Part shown: in pieces, positions 1 through 8,724 of the stretch
Position numbering within the stretch: position 1 is the stretch's first letter
How the letters are laid out: each line of letters starts with the position of its first letter
Source: an uncultured Clostridium sp.
GTDB taxonomy: Bacteria > Bacillota > Clostridia > TANB77 > CAG-508
Direction of reading: 5' to 3'
NCBI GenBank assembly: GCA_948470875.1
Contig: CAOKQM010000008.1
Location: forward strand, 1 to 43,530
Length of the DNA stretch: 43,530 bases
The notes under the pieces: model-generated
What the model was told of the DNA's origin: nothing
The model's input: only the letters and a program-made list of their open reading frames with translations
Databases searched by the model: none
Position numbers and translations under genes: made by a program

Positions 1-1585
1 ATTAAAGAATTTGACTTACCAAACGAATTTCCAGAACCAGTTTTAAAAGAAGCCAGAAAAATTCCGCAAACACTTAGTCAAAATGATTTAAAAATAAATA
101 GTCAAAAAGATAGAATTGATTTACGTCACAAGGAAAATAGGAACATTTTCACAATTGATGGCGAAGATGCTAAAGATTTAGATGACGCAGTTTGGGTTCG
201 GCAAATCGAGTAAAGGAAATTATTTGCTAGATGTTCATATCGCAGATGTTAGTCACTATGTTAAAAAAGCTTCAAATTTAGACAATGAAGCGATTTTTCG
301 TGGGACAAGTGTTTATATGTTTGACCGCGTAATTCCAATGCTTCCACTAGAACTTTCCAATGGAATTTGCAGTTTGAATGCAGGGCAAGATCGATTAGCG
401 CTTTCTTGTTTAATGGAAATAGATAAAAATGGAAAAGTAGTTGCATCGGATGTTTATAAATCGGTTATTTGTGTTACAGAAAGAATGAGTTATACAGATG
501 TCAATAAAATTATTACCAATTCAGATGAAGCAATTCTGAAAAAATATGAAAAGTACATTTCAGATTTTAAATTGATGGAAGAATTGGCACACATTTTGAA
601 AAATAGGCGCCTAAAAGCTGGTTATTTGAATTTGGATATTCCAGAAAGCAAACTTGTTTTAGATGAAAATGGTAAGTGCATTAATGTCAAAAAATATGAA
701 ACAACCTTTGCCAATGAAATCATTGAACAATTTATGTTAACAGCCAATGAAACCATTGCAGAAAAATTTTATTGGATGAATGTTCCATTTATTTATCGTG
801 TTCATGAAGAGCCAGATTTGGACAAAGTCAAAGAATTAAATAAATTTTTGTGGAATTTTGGGTATAAAATTCATATCAATCAAGACAAGGTTTATCCAAC
901 GGAAATTTCAAAAGTTTTGGAACAAGTCAAAGGTAAACCAGAAGAAAAAGTCATTTCTAATTTGATTTTAAGAACGTTAAAATTAGCCAAATATGAAAAT
1001 CAAAATAAAGGACATTTTGGGATTGCAAGCAAATTTTATTGCCATTTTACATCACCAATTCGTCGTTATCCAGATTTGTTTATTCACCGCATGATTTCAG
1101 AATATATGGAAGCTAGCGAAGAATTAAAAGCTCAATTTGAAGCTGACAGTCAAAAATATGCGCAAAGTTCATCTGAGTGCGAAATGCGAGCAACAAAAGC
1201 AGAAAGGGAAGCAGAAAGTATCAAAAAAGCAGAATTTATGGAAGATAAAATAGGGCAAGAATTTGAGGCAATTATTTCTTCGATTACGCCATTTGGAATG
1301 TTTGCAGAACTTGAAAATACAGTAGAAGGCTTGATTCGTTTTGAGCATATGGGAGAGGAATATTATATTTACGATGAAGACAAAAAACAATTGATTGGAG
1401 AGCACACAAAACGTGTTTTCAAAATTGGTGACAAAATAAAAATTTGTGTGATTTCAGCAAGCAAGATGACAAGACAAATTGATTTTGCGCTAGTAGAAGA
1501 AGATACAGAAGAAGAGGAAGAAGGAGAGTTTGTTTCTGAAATTGAAAATACACTTTCTAACTCTGTTAGGAACGAAAATACTTGA
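1..1585 (+). CDS. rnr: Ribonuclease R (5' partial, +1 recoded at CGG 199)
   Basis: 3'-to-5' exoribonuclease that degrades structured RNA. The window begins inside the gene; about 527 residues are visible. The first 66 codons (frame of base 1) carry the RNB-domain start, including FTIDGEDAKDLDDAV with the metal-binding aspartates. That frame stops at TAA 211. The rest (HIADVSHYV, then a long RNB domain, TSPIRRYPDLFIHR, and a C-terminal S1 domain starting near IGQEFEAIISSITPFGMFAE) is in the next frame. The break is at GTT-CGG-CAA (199-201). Skipping C199 joins DLDDAVWV to GKSSKGNY with the spacing expected of RNase R. An acidic tail (DTEEEEEGE) ends the protein. The stop TGA lies inside the -35 box of the next promoter. 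Family assignment is certain; functional expression depends on the recoding. Confidence 0.93.
199..202 (+). other. +1 recoding site CGGC in rnr
   Basis: In-frame CGG followed by C; context GTT CGG CAA. Reading CGGC as one glycine, or skipping C199, restores the RNase R frame. Without the shift translation ends at TAA 211-213. Confidence 0.85.
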
Positions 1586-1610
1586 CAGGAAAGTGAAAAT
1601 ATTTTATAAT
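1582..1610 (+). promoter_or_regulatory. Sigma-A-type promoter of the T-box/serS unit
   Basis: Perfect TTGACA (1582-1587) and TATAAT (1605-1610) with a 17-base spacer. The -35 box overlaps the rnr stop codon. Transcription should start near 1617, just upstream of the T-box leader. Confidence 0.85.
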
Positions 1611-1649
1611 AGAAAAAAAGCATTTGACCTTAAGCTAAGTAATAAAAAA

Positions 1650-1835
1650 GTTTTTCAAAGAGAGTCTGCGGTGGGTGCGAGCAGATACAAACATTTTATG
1701 AAATCTACTTTAAGGGACGCTTGTCTAGCAAACTAGAACCGAGTGATTGCAGGTTACAGCAATTGGAAAAGTGATAAATTAAGGTGGTACCGCGTAAAAA
1801 CGCCCTTATGCAAATTTTGCATGAAGGCGTTTTTG
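1650..1835 (+). promoter_or_regulatory. T-box riboswitch leader, probably serine-specific
   Basis: The T-box sequence AAGGTGGTACCGCG lies at 1781-1794 and is followed by an intrinsic terminator stem (AACGCC... GGCGTT with a T run, about 1796-1834). A stem I-like region with the GGTGCGAG element lies at about 1673-1683. The candidate specifier is TCT at 1705-1707 (context GAAA TCT ACTTTAAG), a serine codon, which agrees with serS downstream. Family knowledge: uncharged tRNA pairing at the specifier and T-box permits readthrough. The variable T-box base is T, which would pair only by wobble with the usual G discriminator of tRNA-Ser, so the specifier call is less certain than the T-box call. 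Confidence 0.87.
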
Positions 1836-1864
1836 ATTTGTATCATAAAATTTAGGAGGTAATT

Positions 1865-2122
1865 ATGGAAGAAGTAAAAATTGGGAAAGTTTATCGTCAT
1901 TTTAAAGGAAATTATTATTTTGTGGAAGGAGTAGCATTGGATTCGGAGACCAAAGAAAGAATGGTTGTTTACAAACCAATTTATAACAGAAGTGATTCAA
2001 ATATTTGGGTAAGACGTGAAAAAATGTTTTTAGAAGAAATTCCAGAAAGACCAGATAATATCACAGGTCAAAAACACAGATTTGAATTATGTGAAGAATT
2101 AGAAAAGGATTTCACAAAATAA
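1865..2122 (+). CDS. DUF1653 domain protein
   Basis: An 85-residue protein whose whole length resembles DUF1653: KVYRHFKGNYYFVEGVA near the N-terminus, SETKERMVVYKPIY in the middle and WVRREKMFLEEI towards the end. The function of the family is not established; the fold is thought to be small and beta-rich. The start follows a strong AGGAGG at 1854-1859. It is the first gene after the T-box terminator, 48 bases ahead of serS, so it should be induced with serS on serine starvation. No membrane segment or signal peptide. Confidence 0.82.
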   Translation: MEEVKIGKVYRHFKGNYYFVEGVALDSETKERMVVYKPIYNRSDSNIWVRREKMFLEEIPERPDNITGQKHRFELCEELEKDFTK

Positions 2123-2170
2123 AAGTAGGGGGGCGATTTTGAGCTGTCCTAACCAGAAAGGAGAAACAAA

Positions 2171-3457
2171 ATGATTGATATCAAATTTTTAAGAGAAAAT
2201 CCAGAAGCGGTTAAAGAAAACATCCAAAAAAAATTTCAAATGAACAAACTGGATTTGGTAGATCAAGTCATAGAACTTGACAAAAAGACAAGAGAACTAA
2301 TTGCAAAAGGAGACGAATTGCGCCAAAGCAGAAATTCGCTTAGCAAGAAAATCGGAAATTTTATGCGTGAAGGGAAAAAGGAAGAAGCAGAAGAAATCAA
2401 AACAAGGGTAAATACTATTAATGAAGAACTGGAGCAAAATGAGAAATTAGAAACAGAATATAGCCAAAAAGTAAATGAGATTATGATGAAAATTCCCAAT
2501 ATGATGCATGAATCTGTGCCGATTGGAAAAGACGACAGCGAAAATGTCGAAGTGCAAAAATACGGTGAGCCAACAAAACCAGAATATGAAATTCCGTATC
2601 ATGCCCAAATTATGGAAAGCTTATGTGGTTTGGATTTAGATAGCGCACGCCGCGTGGCTGGAAATGGTTTTTATTATTTGATGGGAGATATTGCACAGCT
2701 TCATTCTGCGATAATTACGTATGCACGTGATTTCATGATTGAGAAAGGGTTTACGTATTGCATACCGCCATTTATGATTCGCAGTGATGTGGTAACTGGC
2801 GTAATGAGTTTTGAAGAAATGGATGCCATGATGTATAAAATTGAGGGAGAAGATTTGTATTTGATTGGCACAAGTGAGCATTCTATGATTGGAAAATTCA
2901 AAGGACAACTTTTGAAAAAAGAAGAATTACCGTATACGATGACTTCATATTCTCCTTGTTTTCGAAAAGAAAAAGGTGCTCATGGCATTGAAGAAAGAGG
3001 CGTATATCGAATTCATCAATTTGAGAAGCAGGAAATGATTGTTGTTTGTGAGCCTGAACAAAGTTATGAATGGTATGATAAAATGTGGAAATTTACTGTC
3101 GAATTATTTAGAAGTTTGGAAATTCCAGTCAGAACCCTAGAATGTTGTAGCGGAGATTTGGCGGATTTGAAAGCAAAAAGTGTGGATGTGGAAGCATGGA
3201 GTCCAAGACAACAAAAATATTTTGAAGTGGGAAGTTGTTCAAATTTGACAGATGCGCAAAGTAGGCGTTTGGGAATTCGTGTCAAAGGCGAGAAAGAAAA
3301 TTATTTTCCACATACACTAAATAATACGGTTGTTGCACCACCAAGGATGTTAATTAGCTTTTTAGAAAATCATTATAATCAAGATGGAAGTATAGATATT
3401 CCAGAGGTTTTGTGGAAATATATGGGCGGAAAGCAAAGGCTAGAGCCCAAAAAATAA
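2171..3457 (+). CDS. serS: Seryl-tRNA synthetase
   Basis: Charges tRNA-Ser with serine in the cytoplasm. The 428-residue length is normal. Residues about 25-110 form the charged N-terminal coiled-coil arm. Class II motif 2 is FRKEKGAHGIEERGVYRIHQ near residue 262. Motif 3 is near residue 381 as LNNTVVAPPRMLISFLENH. The usual bacterial motif 3 begins LNGSGLA and contains a GRT-like arginine context; here it is LNNT...PPR, closer to variants seen in archaea-like SerS. RBS AAAGGAG precedes the ATG. No in-frame CGG, although seven CGG trinucleotides occur out of frame. Probably controlled by the upstream T-box. Confidence 0.94.
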   Translation: MIDIKFLRENPEAVKENIQKKFQMNKLDLVDQVIELDKKTRELIAKGDELRQSRNSLSKKIGNFMREGKKEEAEEIKTRVNTINEELEQNEKLETEYSQKVNEIMMKIPNMMHESVPIGKDDSENVEVQKYGEPTKPEYEIPYHAQIMESLCGLDLDSARRVAGNGFYYLMGDIAQLHSAIITYARDFMIEKGFTYCIPPFMIRSDVVTGVMSFEEMDAMMYKIEGEDLYLIGTSEHSMIGKFKGQLLKKEELPYTMTSYSPCFRKEKGAHGIEERGVYRIHQFEKQEMIVVCEPEQSYEWYDKMWKFTVELFRSLEIPVRTLECCSGDLADLKAKSVDVEAWSPRQQKYFEVGSCSNLTDAQSRRLGIRVKGEKENYFPHTLNNTVVAPPRMLISFLENHYNQDGSIDIPEVLWKYMGGKQRLEPKK

Positions 3458-3463
3458 ACAACA

Positions 3464-3515
3464 AAAAGACATTTGCTAAAATTACTTTTTAACAAATGTC
3501 TTTTGCTATTTTTAG
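3464..3515. terminator. Bidirectional terminator between serS and purN
   Basis: Inverted repeat AAAGACATTTG ... CAAATGTCTTT at about 3464-3505, with A-rich sequence on one side and TTTTGCTATTTTT on the other. It serves the two convergent transcripts. Confidence 0.75.
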
Positions 3516-3519
3516 AATA

Positions 3520-4095
3520 TCAACTTTTTTTCTTTTTACTTAAATTTTGAAGGACTTGAATCAATTGAATTTTTTCGGCTGCTTTTACTTTTTCTGCTAC
3601 ATCATCGGGTGTGTCATTTGGCAAAACATCAATGGTTGTTTGAGAAATGATATTTCCTTCATCATAATTATTATTTACATAATGAACAGTTGCTCCACTA
3701 ATTTTTTCATGAGCTTCTACAACTGCTTCATGCACTTTCATGCCATACATTCCTTTTCCGCAAAATTTAGGAATTAGAGAAGGATGAGTATTGATGATCG
3801 TATATTTGTCTACTAATTTTGGACCAATTTTCTTTAAATATCCAGCTAAAACAATTAAATCAATTGCATAATGGTTTAGTAAATTTTGCAATTCTGAATC
3901 GATATCGCTTTGTTTTTTATTTTGAATGACATAAGTTTCAATACCAGCCTTTTTGGCACGTTCTAAAGCATAGGCATTTGGCGAATTTGAGATGACTAAA
4001 TCAATGTTACAATCTAATTCTTTATTTTGAATAGCATGAATGATTGCCTGTAATGTAGTTCCGCCACCAGAGGCGAAAATAACTAAATGATACAT
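3520..4095 (-). CDS. purN: Phosphoribosylglycinamide formyltransferase
   Basis: Transfers a formyl group from 10-formyl-THF to GAR, step 3 of purine synthesis. The 191-residue length is normal for PurN. Near the start is the loop FASGGGTTLQAI. The active-site block NTHPSLIPKF lies near residue 104 and the later HYVNNNYDEGNII supplies the conserved aspartate. It is the last gene of the purE-purC-purN minus-strand run, 45 bases after the purC stop, so probably cotranscribed. No in-frame CGG; two CGG occur out of frame. Confidence 0.94.
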   Translation of the reverse strand: MYHLVIFASGGGTTLQAIIHAIQNKELDCNIDLVISNSPNAYALERAKKAGIETYVIQNKKQSDIDSELQNLLNHYAIDLIVLAGYLKKIGPKLVDKYTIINTHPSLIPKFCGKGMYGMKVHEAVVEAHEKISGATVHYVNNNYDEGNIISQTTIDVLPNDTPDDVAEKVKAAEKIQLIQVLQNLSKKKKS

Positions 4096-4140
4096 AATTT
4101 TCTCCTTATTTTTTGAAATCGATACTATGACTTAATACGG

Positions 4141-5002
4141 TTATGGTTCAAATTTTGTACCTGTGATGATAGAAAAGGCTTCTGTATAGTTGTTTATAGT
4201 TGCTTGAACAATATCCTCTGGAATGGGAGTTTTGCTTTCTGGATTGTAGCCACTTGATTTTATCCAGTCACGCAAAAATTGTTTGTCAAAACTTTTTTGA
4301 GAACGACCAATTGTGTAATCGTCAGCTGACCAAAATCTACTAGAATCTGGTGTTAGAACTTCATCTGCAAGCACAAGTTCACCATTTTCATCTAAACCAA
4401 ATTCGAATTTGGTATCTGCAATGATAATGCCTTTATTTTTGGCATATTCGGCACATTTTGAATAAACTGCTAAGGTTTTATCACGTAATTTTGTGGCCAA
4501 TTCTAAACCTAACATTTCGATGACTTTTTCGAATGAAATATTTTCATCGTGTTCACCAATTTCAGCTTTTGTAGAAGGTGTAAAGATAGGTTCTGGCAAT
4601 TTTTCTGATTCTTGCAAACCTTTAGGTAACGTAATTCCACAAATAGTTCCAGTTTCTTGGTAACTTTTCCAACCAGAACCTGTAATATAACCTCTTACAA
4701 TGCATTCAACAGGAAGCATTTTTAGTTTTTTTACAAGCATAGAACGTCCGCTGAAATTCAGAGGTTTGAAATTCTTCTGGAAAATCTTTTGAATTTACAG
4801 AAATAATATGATTTGGCACAATGTCTTGTACAAAATCGAACCAGAATTTTGAGATTTGGTTTAAAATTTTTCCTTTGTTAGGAACAAGAGTAGGCAAAAT
4901 ATAATCAAAAGCAGAGATTCTGTCAGACACAACAAGCAATAATTTATCTCCATCAATTTCATAAATTTCACGAACTTTTCCACTACTTAATTTTTTTATC
5001 AT
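4141..5002 (-). CDS. purC: SAICAR synthase, +1 recoded at CGG 4750-4748
   Basis: Condenses CAIR with aspartate (purine synthesis). The N-terminal part ([13 protein letters not shown], then [14 protein letters not shown]) and the C-terminal part ([43 protein letters not shown]) are in different frames. The frame breaks at CAG-CGG-ACG. Skipping the C gives [10 protein letters not shown], matching the family's E-G-R-S-M pattern with glycine. The joined product is 286 residues. The ATG at 5002 is chosen because GAAAGG lies upstream and [14 protein letters not shown] matches the family N-terminus; a start 10 codons earlier is possible. Without the shift the protein would end at 4706, lacking most of the ATP and substrate site. 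Confidence 0.93.
4747..4750 (-). other. +1 recoding site CGGA in purC
   Basis: Codon 85, context CAG CGG ACG on the minus strand. Skipping the C at 4750 places glycine at the conserved G of the GRSMLVKK motif. Confidence 0.87.
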
Positions 5003-5078
5003 AATTTTTTCCTTTCTTTTTTTGTAAATCAATTTGGATGTTGGGCGAGATGGATAAGAGTATTAACCTTTATGAAAA

Positions 5079-5599
5079 TTACATATTTTTCAAATATGCT
5101 TCATAACCGTAAGGTTTGTAATTTTTCATCTTTGGCTAAAACAGCGTCTTTTAAAGAAGCTTTGTAATCGATGATTTTTTGTTTGATTGTTTCATCTGAA
5201 GTTCCTAAAATTGTGGTTGCTAAAATGGCAGCGTTTTTTGCACCATTAATAGCAACAGTTGCAACAGGAATTCCAGAAGGCATTTGAACAATGGAATATA
5301 AAGAATCAATTCCATTTAGTGTTTTTGTGTAAATTGGAACACCAATGACTGGAACAGGAACTAAAGCAGCAATTACGCCAGGTAAATGAGCAGCGCCACC
5401 GTGCGCCTCCAATAATTACTTTTACATTACGTTTTTTTAATTCTTCTGCGTATAGGGTTGCTTTTTCTGGTGTTCTATGAACAGAAAGAATTTTCATTTC
5501 ATAAGAAATTCCCATATTTTCTAAAAATTTAGCAGCATCTTTCATAATATCTAAATCAGAATCACTTCCCATGATGATGGCAACATCAATGTTTTCCAT
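5079..5599 (-). CDS. purE: N5-CAIR mutase, two +1 recoding CGG codons
   Basis: Rearranges N5-CAIR to CAIR (purine synthesis). Start ATG at 5599 after AAGGAGG. The N-terminus has the PurE signature [16 protein letters not shown] and the SVHRTPEKA loop. Frame 1 breaks at codon 67 (GCA-CGG-TGG, 5401-5399). Skipping the C gives [11 protein letters not shown], the invariant PurE motif. The second frame runs to CGG 5109-5107 (TTA-CGG-TTA-TGA) only two codons before a TGA. Skipping that C too adds GYEAYLKNM before TAA 5079, the kind of C-terminus typical of clostridial PurE. The joined product is 172 residues, a normal length. First gene of the purine run. Confidence 0.93.
5106..5109 (-). other. +1 recoding site CGGT, second in purE
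   Basis: Minus-strand context ACC TTA CGG TTA TGA. Dropping the C extends the protein by GYEAYLKNM to TAA 5081-5079. The extension resembles normal PurE C-termini. Confidence 0.75.
5398..5401 (-). other. +1 recoding site CGGT, first in purE
   Basis: Minus-strand context GGC GCA CGG TGG. Dropping the C restores [10 protein letters not shown], where glycine is conserved at this residue. Unshifted translation ends at 5306. Confidence 0.9.
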
Positions 5600-5624
5600 A
5601 AATAAAATCCTCCTTTTTATAAAA

Positions 5625-5653
5625 ATTATATCTTATTTTGGAAGATTTTGCAA
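5625..5653 (-). promoter_or_regulatory. Promoter of the purE-purC-purN run
   Basis: On the minus strand, TTGCAA (5653-5648), 17-base spacer, TATAAT (5630-5625), about 25 bases before the purE start. No obvious purine riboswitch fits in the short leader. Confidence 0.65.
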
Positions 5654-5753
5654 GATATTTTGAGAAAGAATAGGAAAATCAGAAGAAAAACTTGGTAAAA
5701 AATAAAAAAGTGCCTTTTTCTCAAATCGAAATGAAAAATAATAAAGGAAACTA

Positions 5754-5782
5754 TAGACAAATGTTCAAATTAGTTATACAAT
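5754..5782 (+). promoter_or_regulatory. Promoter of the DUF6273-like surface gene
   Basis: TAGACA (5754-5759), 17-base spacer, TACAAT (5777-5782). An AAAAGGAG ribosome binding site follows at about 5806. Confidence 0.55.
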
Positions 5783-5821
5783 AAAAAAGTAAAATTTGCA
5801 CAGAAAAAAGGAGTAAAAAGT

Positions 5822-7192
5822 ATGAAAAAAAGCAAAATCAAGAATGGAAAAGGGTCGGTTTCATTATTTGTTATGGTGGCAATGTTATTTTTTTTAGTGG
5901 TTATGATTGGTGTTTTTTCGATTACTTCTAAAAGAGCTCAAACACAGACACAAGCTGTAGGAATGGTTCAAGATGAATATTATGAACAAGGAGAAGAAAA
6001 ACGCAAATATGCAGAAAAAATGGTAACTGAGCCAGATAAAATTCCTATTTATACCAAAGAACAATGGTGGTCAATTGGTGAGAATAGGGCAATTGAAATC
6101 GATGGAAGAATATATGATTTTTCAGAACAAGATTTTGCAAAATACGAATTGAAAAATGATATTGTGATAAATATTGAAACAGATTTGGAAAAAGCAAATT
6201 TTAAAGATAATTTGTTTTATCAAAATCGAGTTACGAAAAATAATTATAAAATCTTGTATTATTCCAACCAAGGTGAAGAAAAAGGTTATTATGTTCCAGT
6301 TTCTTACACAAAAGATGCAATAACTGTTTCTTGCGAAGTTGGAAAGGTGAGTTCTACGAAAACAACGAAAAAAGGAGAAACGTATCAATTTGCAAAAATA
6401 AAAACCGTAGAAGATTTAGGAATTACAAGTTATGGAAAAATGATGGATGGTTATGCTCTAAGCCAAAATGATTGTGGTTGGCAGATTTTCCATATAGATG
6501 AAAAAAATATTTATTTAATAGCTAGTAATTATATTAGTGAAAGTAGTGTACCAAAAGGCAGAAATGGAAGTTCGATTTATCAAAATGGCAATGGTTATAA
6601 ATTATCGATGAATACAGTTTATCAAGATTATACAGGAAGTGAGGATATATCAAAAACGCATGTGGCATATAAATGGCTAACAGGCTATTTAAGCAGAAGT
6701 CCATCCAATAAAAGTATCAGTATGAAAAGTGTTGCTTATATGATGGATACAACTATGTGGAATCCGAATTTTTGTAATTCACAATATGCTGAATATGCAA
6801 TTGGAGGGCCAACCATAGAATTGTTTGTTGCTTCGTATAACAAAACACATCCAGATAAGCCAATTTTGGCAAGTGCTGCGCAGAGTACAGCAGGGTATAA
6901 AATAAAATGGGCTACAAGTACGACATATGCAAATGCTATCAGTGGGTTAGGAACAACGGAAAGCCAATATGTGCTAAATTCAACAACCAAAGCAAATGGA
7001 ATGTGGCTTGCTTCACCGTCTGCTTATACTTCTGGTTTTACTATAAATTATATCATGAGCGTGCGTTATACTGGAGCGGCTAGTTATGATAGTTACACTT
7101 CTACCATATTAGGTTTTCGTCCGATTGTTTGTTTAAAATCAAATGTGAAATTAGTAGAAAAAGAAGATGGCTCTTATAAAATTATCAATTAA
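5822..7192 (+). CDS. Membrane-anchored surface protein with DUF6273-like C-terminus
   Basis: A 456-residue protein. A basic N-terminus (KKSKIKNGKG) precedes one hydrophobic segment at about residues 13-35 (SVSLFVMVAMLFFLVVMIGV), then a Q/T-rich and charged stretch. This looks like a pilin-like or type II membrane anchor with most of the protein outside. The C-terminal third is rich in S, T, Y and G (WLASPSAYTS, then LGFRPIVCLKSNVKL), a pattern recognisable from DUF6273 proteins of gut Clostridia; their function is unknown. Monocistronic between its own promoter and a terminator. No in-frame CGG. The anchor is well supported; the domain name is from memory of the motif. Confidence 0.75.
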   Translation: MKKSKIKNGKGSVSLFVMVAMLFFLVVMIGVFSITSKRAQTQTQAVGMVQDEYYEQGEEKRKYAEKMVTEPDKIPIYTKEQWWSIGENRAIEIDGRIYDFSEQDFAKYELKNDIVINIETDLEKANFKDNLFYQNRVTKNNYKILYYSNQGEEKGYYVPVSYTKDAITVSCEVGKVSSTKTTKKGETYQFAKIKTVEDLGITSYGKMMDGYALSQNDCGWQIFHIDEKNIYLIASNYISESSVPKGRNGSSIYQNGNGYKLSMNTVYQDYTGSEDISKTHVAYKWLTGYLSRSPSNKSISMKSVAYMMDTTMWNPNFCNSQYAEYAIGGPTIELFVASYNKTHPDKPILASAAQSTAGYKIKWATSTTYANAISGLGTTESQYVLNSTTKANGMWLASPSAYTSGFTINYIMSVRYTGAASYDSYTSTILGFRPIVCLKSNVKLVEKEDGSYKIIN

Positions 7193-7198
7193 ACAAGA

Positions 7199-7231
7199 AA
7201 AAACCTTTCGGTAATTTGCCTAAAGGTTTTA
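7199..7231. terminator. Bidirectional terminator
   Basis: Inverted repeat AAAACCTTT ... AAAGGTTTT between the convergent surface-protein gene and the flippase gene. The flippase stop codon (7231-7229) lies in its edge. Confidence 0.75.
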
Positions 7232-8572
7232 AGGTTTTGCTTTGAAGTGAGTAATACAAAGCAGTTTTCTAAGGCTTAAAACGAGATTAAAAATTTCGCT
7301 AAAATACATCGATAGTAAGTAGCCCCAAATACCAAATTTGGGAACTAAAAAAGTAATCAAAAAAATGTTAATTAGCAAATCTAAAATGTTGATTAGCATA
7401 ACATCATTTTGGGCATCTAATCCTTTTAAAATATTGTCTATCACGCAATCTAATAAAATAAAAATAGAGATAGGAGATAGAATTTTTATGTAATAAGAAA
7501 TACTGATGTCTTTGTAAATCCAAAGGCTTAATTGGTCTGCAAATCCAAATAAAAATAGGCTGACAAGTCCAGAAATCAGAACAGAGATGCTTAAAACGGT
7601 ATACGTGATTTTTTGGATTTGTTTTTGCTTTTTTTGTGTATGATATGTTGCAAATTCTGGAACTAATAGGCTACTTATGGAACTAAATAATACATTGGGA
7701 AATACTACGATTGGCATTGCCATTCCATTGATTTCTCCATAAAGGGAAAGCGCTTTTTTGCAATCCAGTTTACCTTTTTCAAAACTAAGTGGAATGATGA
7801 TTTGTTTTAAAGTAGAAAGTCCCGAACGAATAAAGGAGGTAAACGCTACAGGAGTTGCAATTGTAAAGATTTTTTTGGGATAATAGACCATTGGGTAGGT
7901 GGCTGTGTAAGTTGTTTTGTATCTTTTTACATCTTGAAGATATAATAGATAGTTGCATAAAAAAGAAAAGATTTCGGATATGAGATCTCCTAAAACTAAG
8001 GAAAAGCAAGCATATTCTAACCCATTTGGCAAGAATAAATTTAAGAAAAAGGCTGTGATGAAGATTTTGATAATTTGCTCGAAAAATTGGGCAATTGTGG
8101 ATTTATAAACACGCCTAATTGCTACAAAATAACCAGATATAGCAGAAGACATAGAAATCAACGGAAGGGCAGCGCAAATTACATAAATCACATTTTTCTG
8201 AACTTTATTATGCAAACAATTTTTTAGGATAAAGTCTGAAAATAGGAAAAATAAAGTACTTGCTAAAATACCACAAATAAAACTGAAAAAAATGGCACGT
8301 TTTGTAATTTTTCGGATTCCTTCCTTGTTTCCAATTGCCAATTCTTCAGAAACCAAGCGAGTCACAGCAAGGTTAATTCCGAAACTAGCTAGTGTAATTC
8401 CAAATACATAAACTGACATAACAAGATTGAAAATACCAAGCATTTCTTTTCCAATTTTTTGCGTAATATAGCTGTTGAAAAAGATGGCAAAAGCTCTAAA
8501 AAGAATGGAACTAATTGCTACAATGCCACTATTAATAAGAAAAATTTTTAGTTTTTTATTCAAGATAATCAC
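7229..8572 (-). CDS. SpoVB/MATE-like polysaccharide flippase
   Basis: An integral membrane protein of up to 447 residues with 12-14 predicted hydrophobic segments. The N-terminal half has the MOP-superfamily look (SYITQKIGKEMLGIFNLVMS, SFGINLAVTRLVSEEL). Related proteins move lipid-linked sugars across the membrane; SpoVB-like members also act in spore cortex or cell wall synthesis. The long frame begins with GTG 8572, but AAGGTGAT ends four bases before TTG 8563, so the start may be that TTG (MNKKLKIFLINSG). It ends against a shared terminator and is divergent from mutL. Substrate cannot be told from sequence. Confidence 0.8.
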   Translation of the reverse strand: MIILNKKLKIFLINSGIVAISSILFRAFAIFFNSYITQKIGKEMLGIFNLVMSVYVFGITLASFGINLAVTRLVSEELAIGNKEGIRKITKRAIFFSFICGILASTLFFLFSDFILKNCLHNKVQKNVIYVICAALPLISMSSAISGYFVAIRRVYKSTIAQFFEQIIKIFITAFFLNLFLPNGLEYACFSLVLGDLISEIFSFLCNYLLYLQDVKRYKTTYTATYPMVYYPKKIFTIATPVAFTSFIRSGLSTLKQIIIPLSFEKGKLDCKKALSLYGEINGMAMPIVVFPNVLFSSISSLLVPEFATYHTQKKQKQIQKITYTVLSISVLISGLVSLFLFGFADQLSLWIYKDISISYYIKILSPISIFILLDCVIDNILKGLDAQNDVMLINILDLLINIFLITFLVPKFGIWGYLLSMYFSEIFNLVLSLRKLLCITHFKAKP

Positions 8573-8653
8573 CTTGAAATAGTATATGAAAAATAGAAAA
8601 AATCAGAACTTTTAAGAACAGAAAAGCGAATGGAAAAAATTTTTTTAAAAACA

Positions 8654-8682
8654 TGTACAAAAGTTTTTTTTCATGATATAAT
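8654..8682 (+). promoter_or_regulatory. Promoter of the mutL-miaA run
   Basis: TGTACA (8654-8659), 17-base spacer, TATAAT (8677-8682) with an upstream TG (extended -10). Confidence 0.7.
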
Positions 8683-8724
8683 GCCAAAGGAGTAATTAAT
8701 GTACGATAGAAAAGAGGGAAAAAT

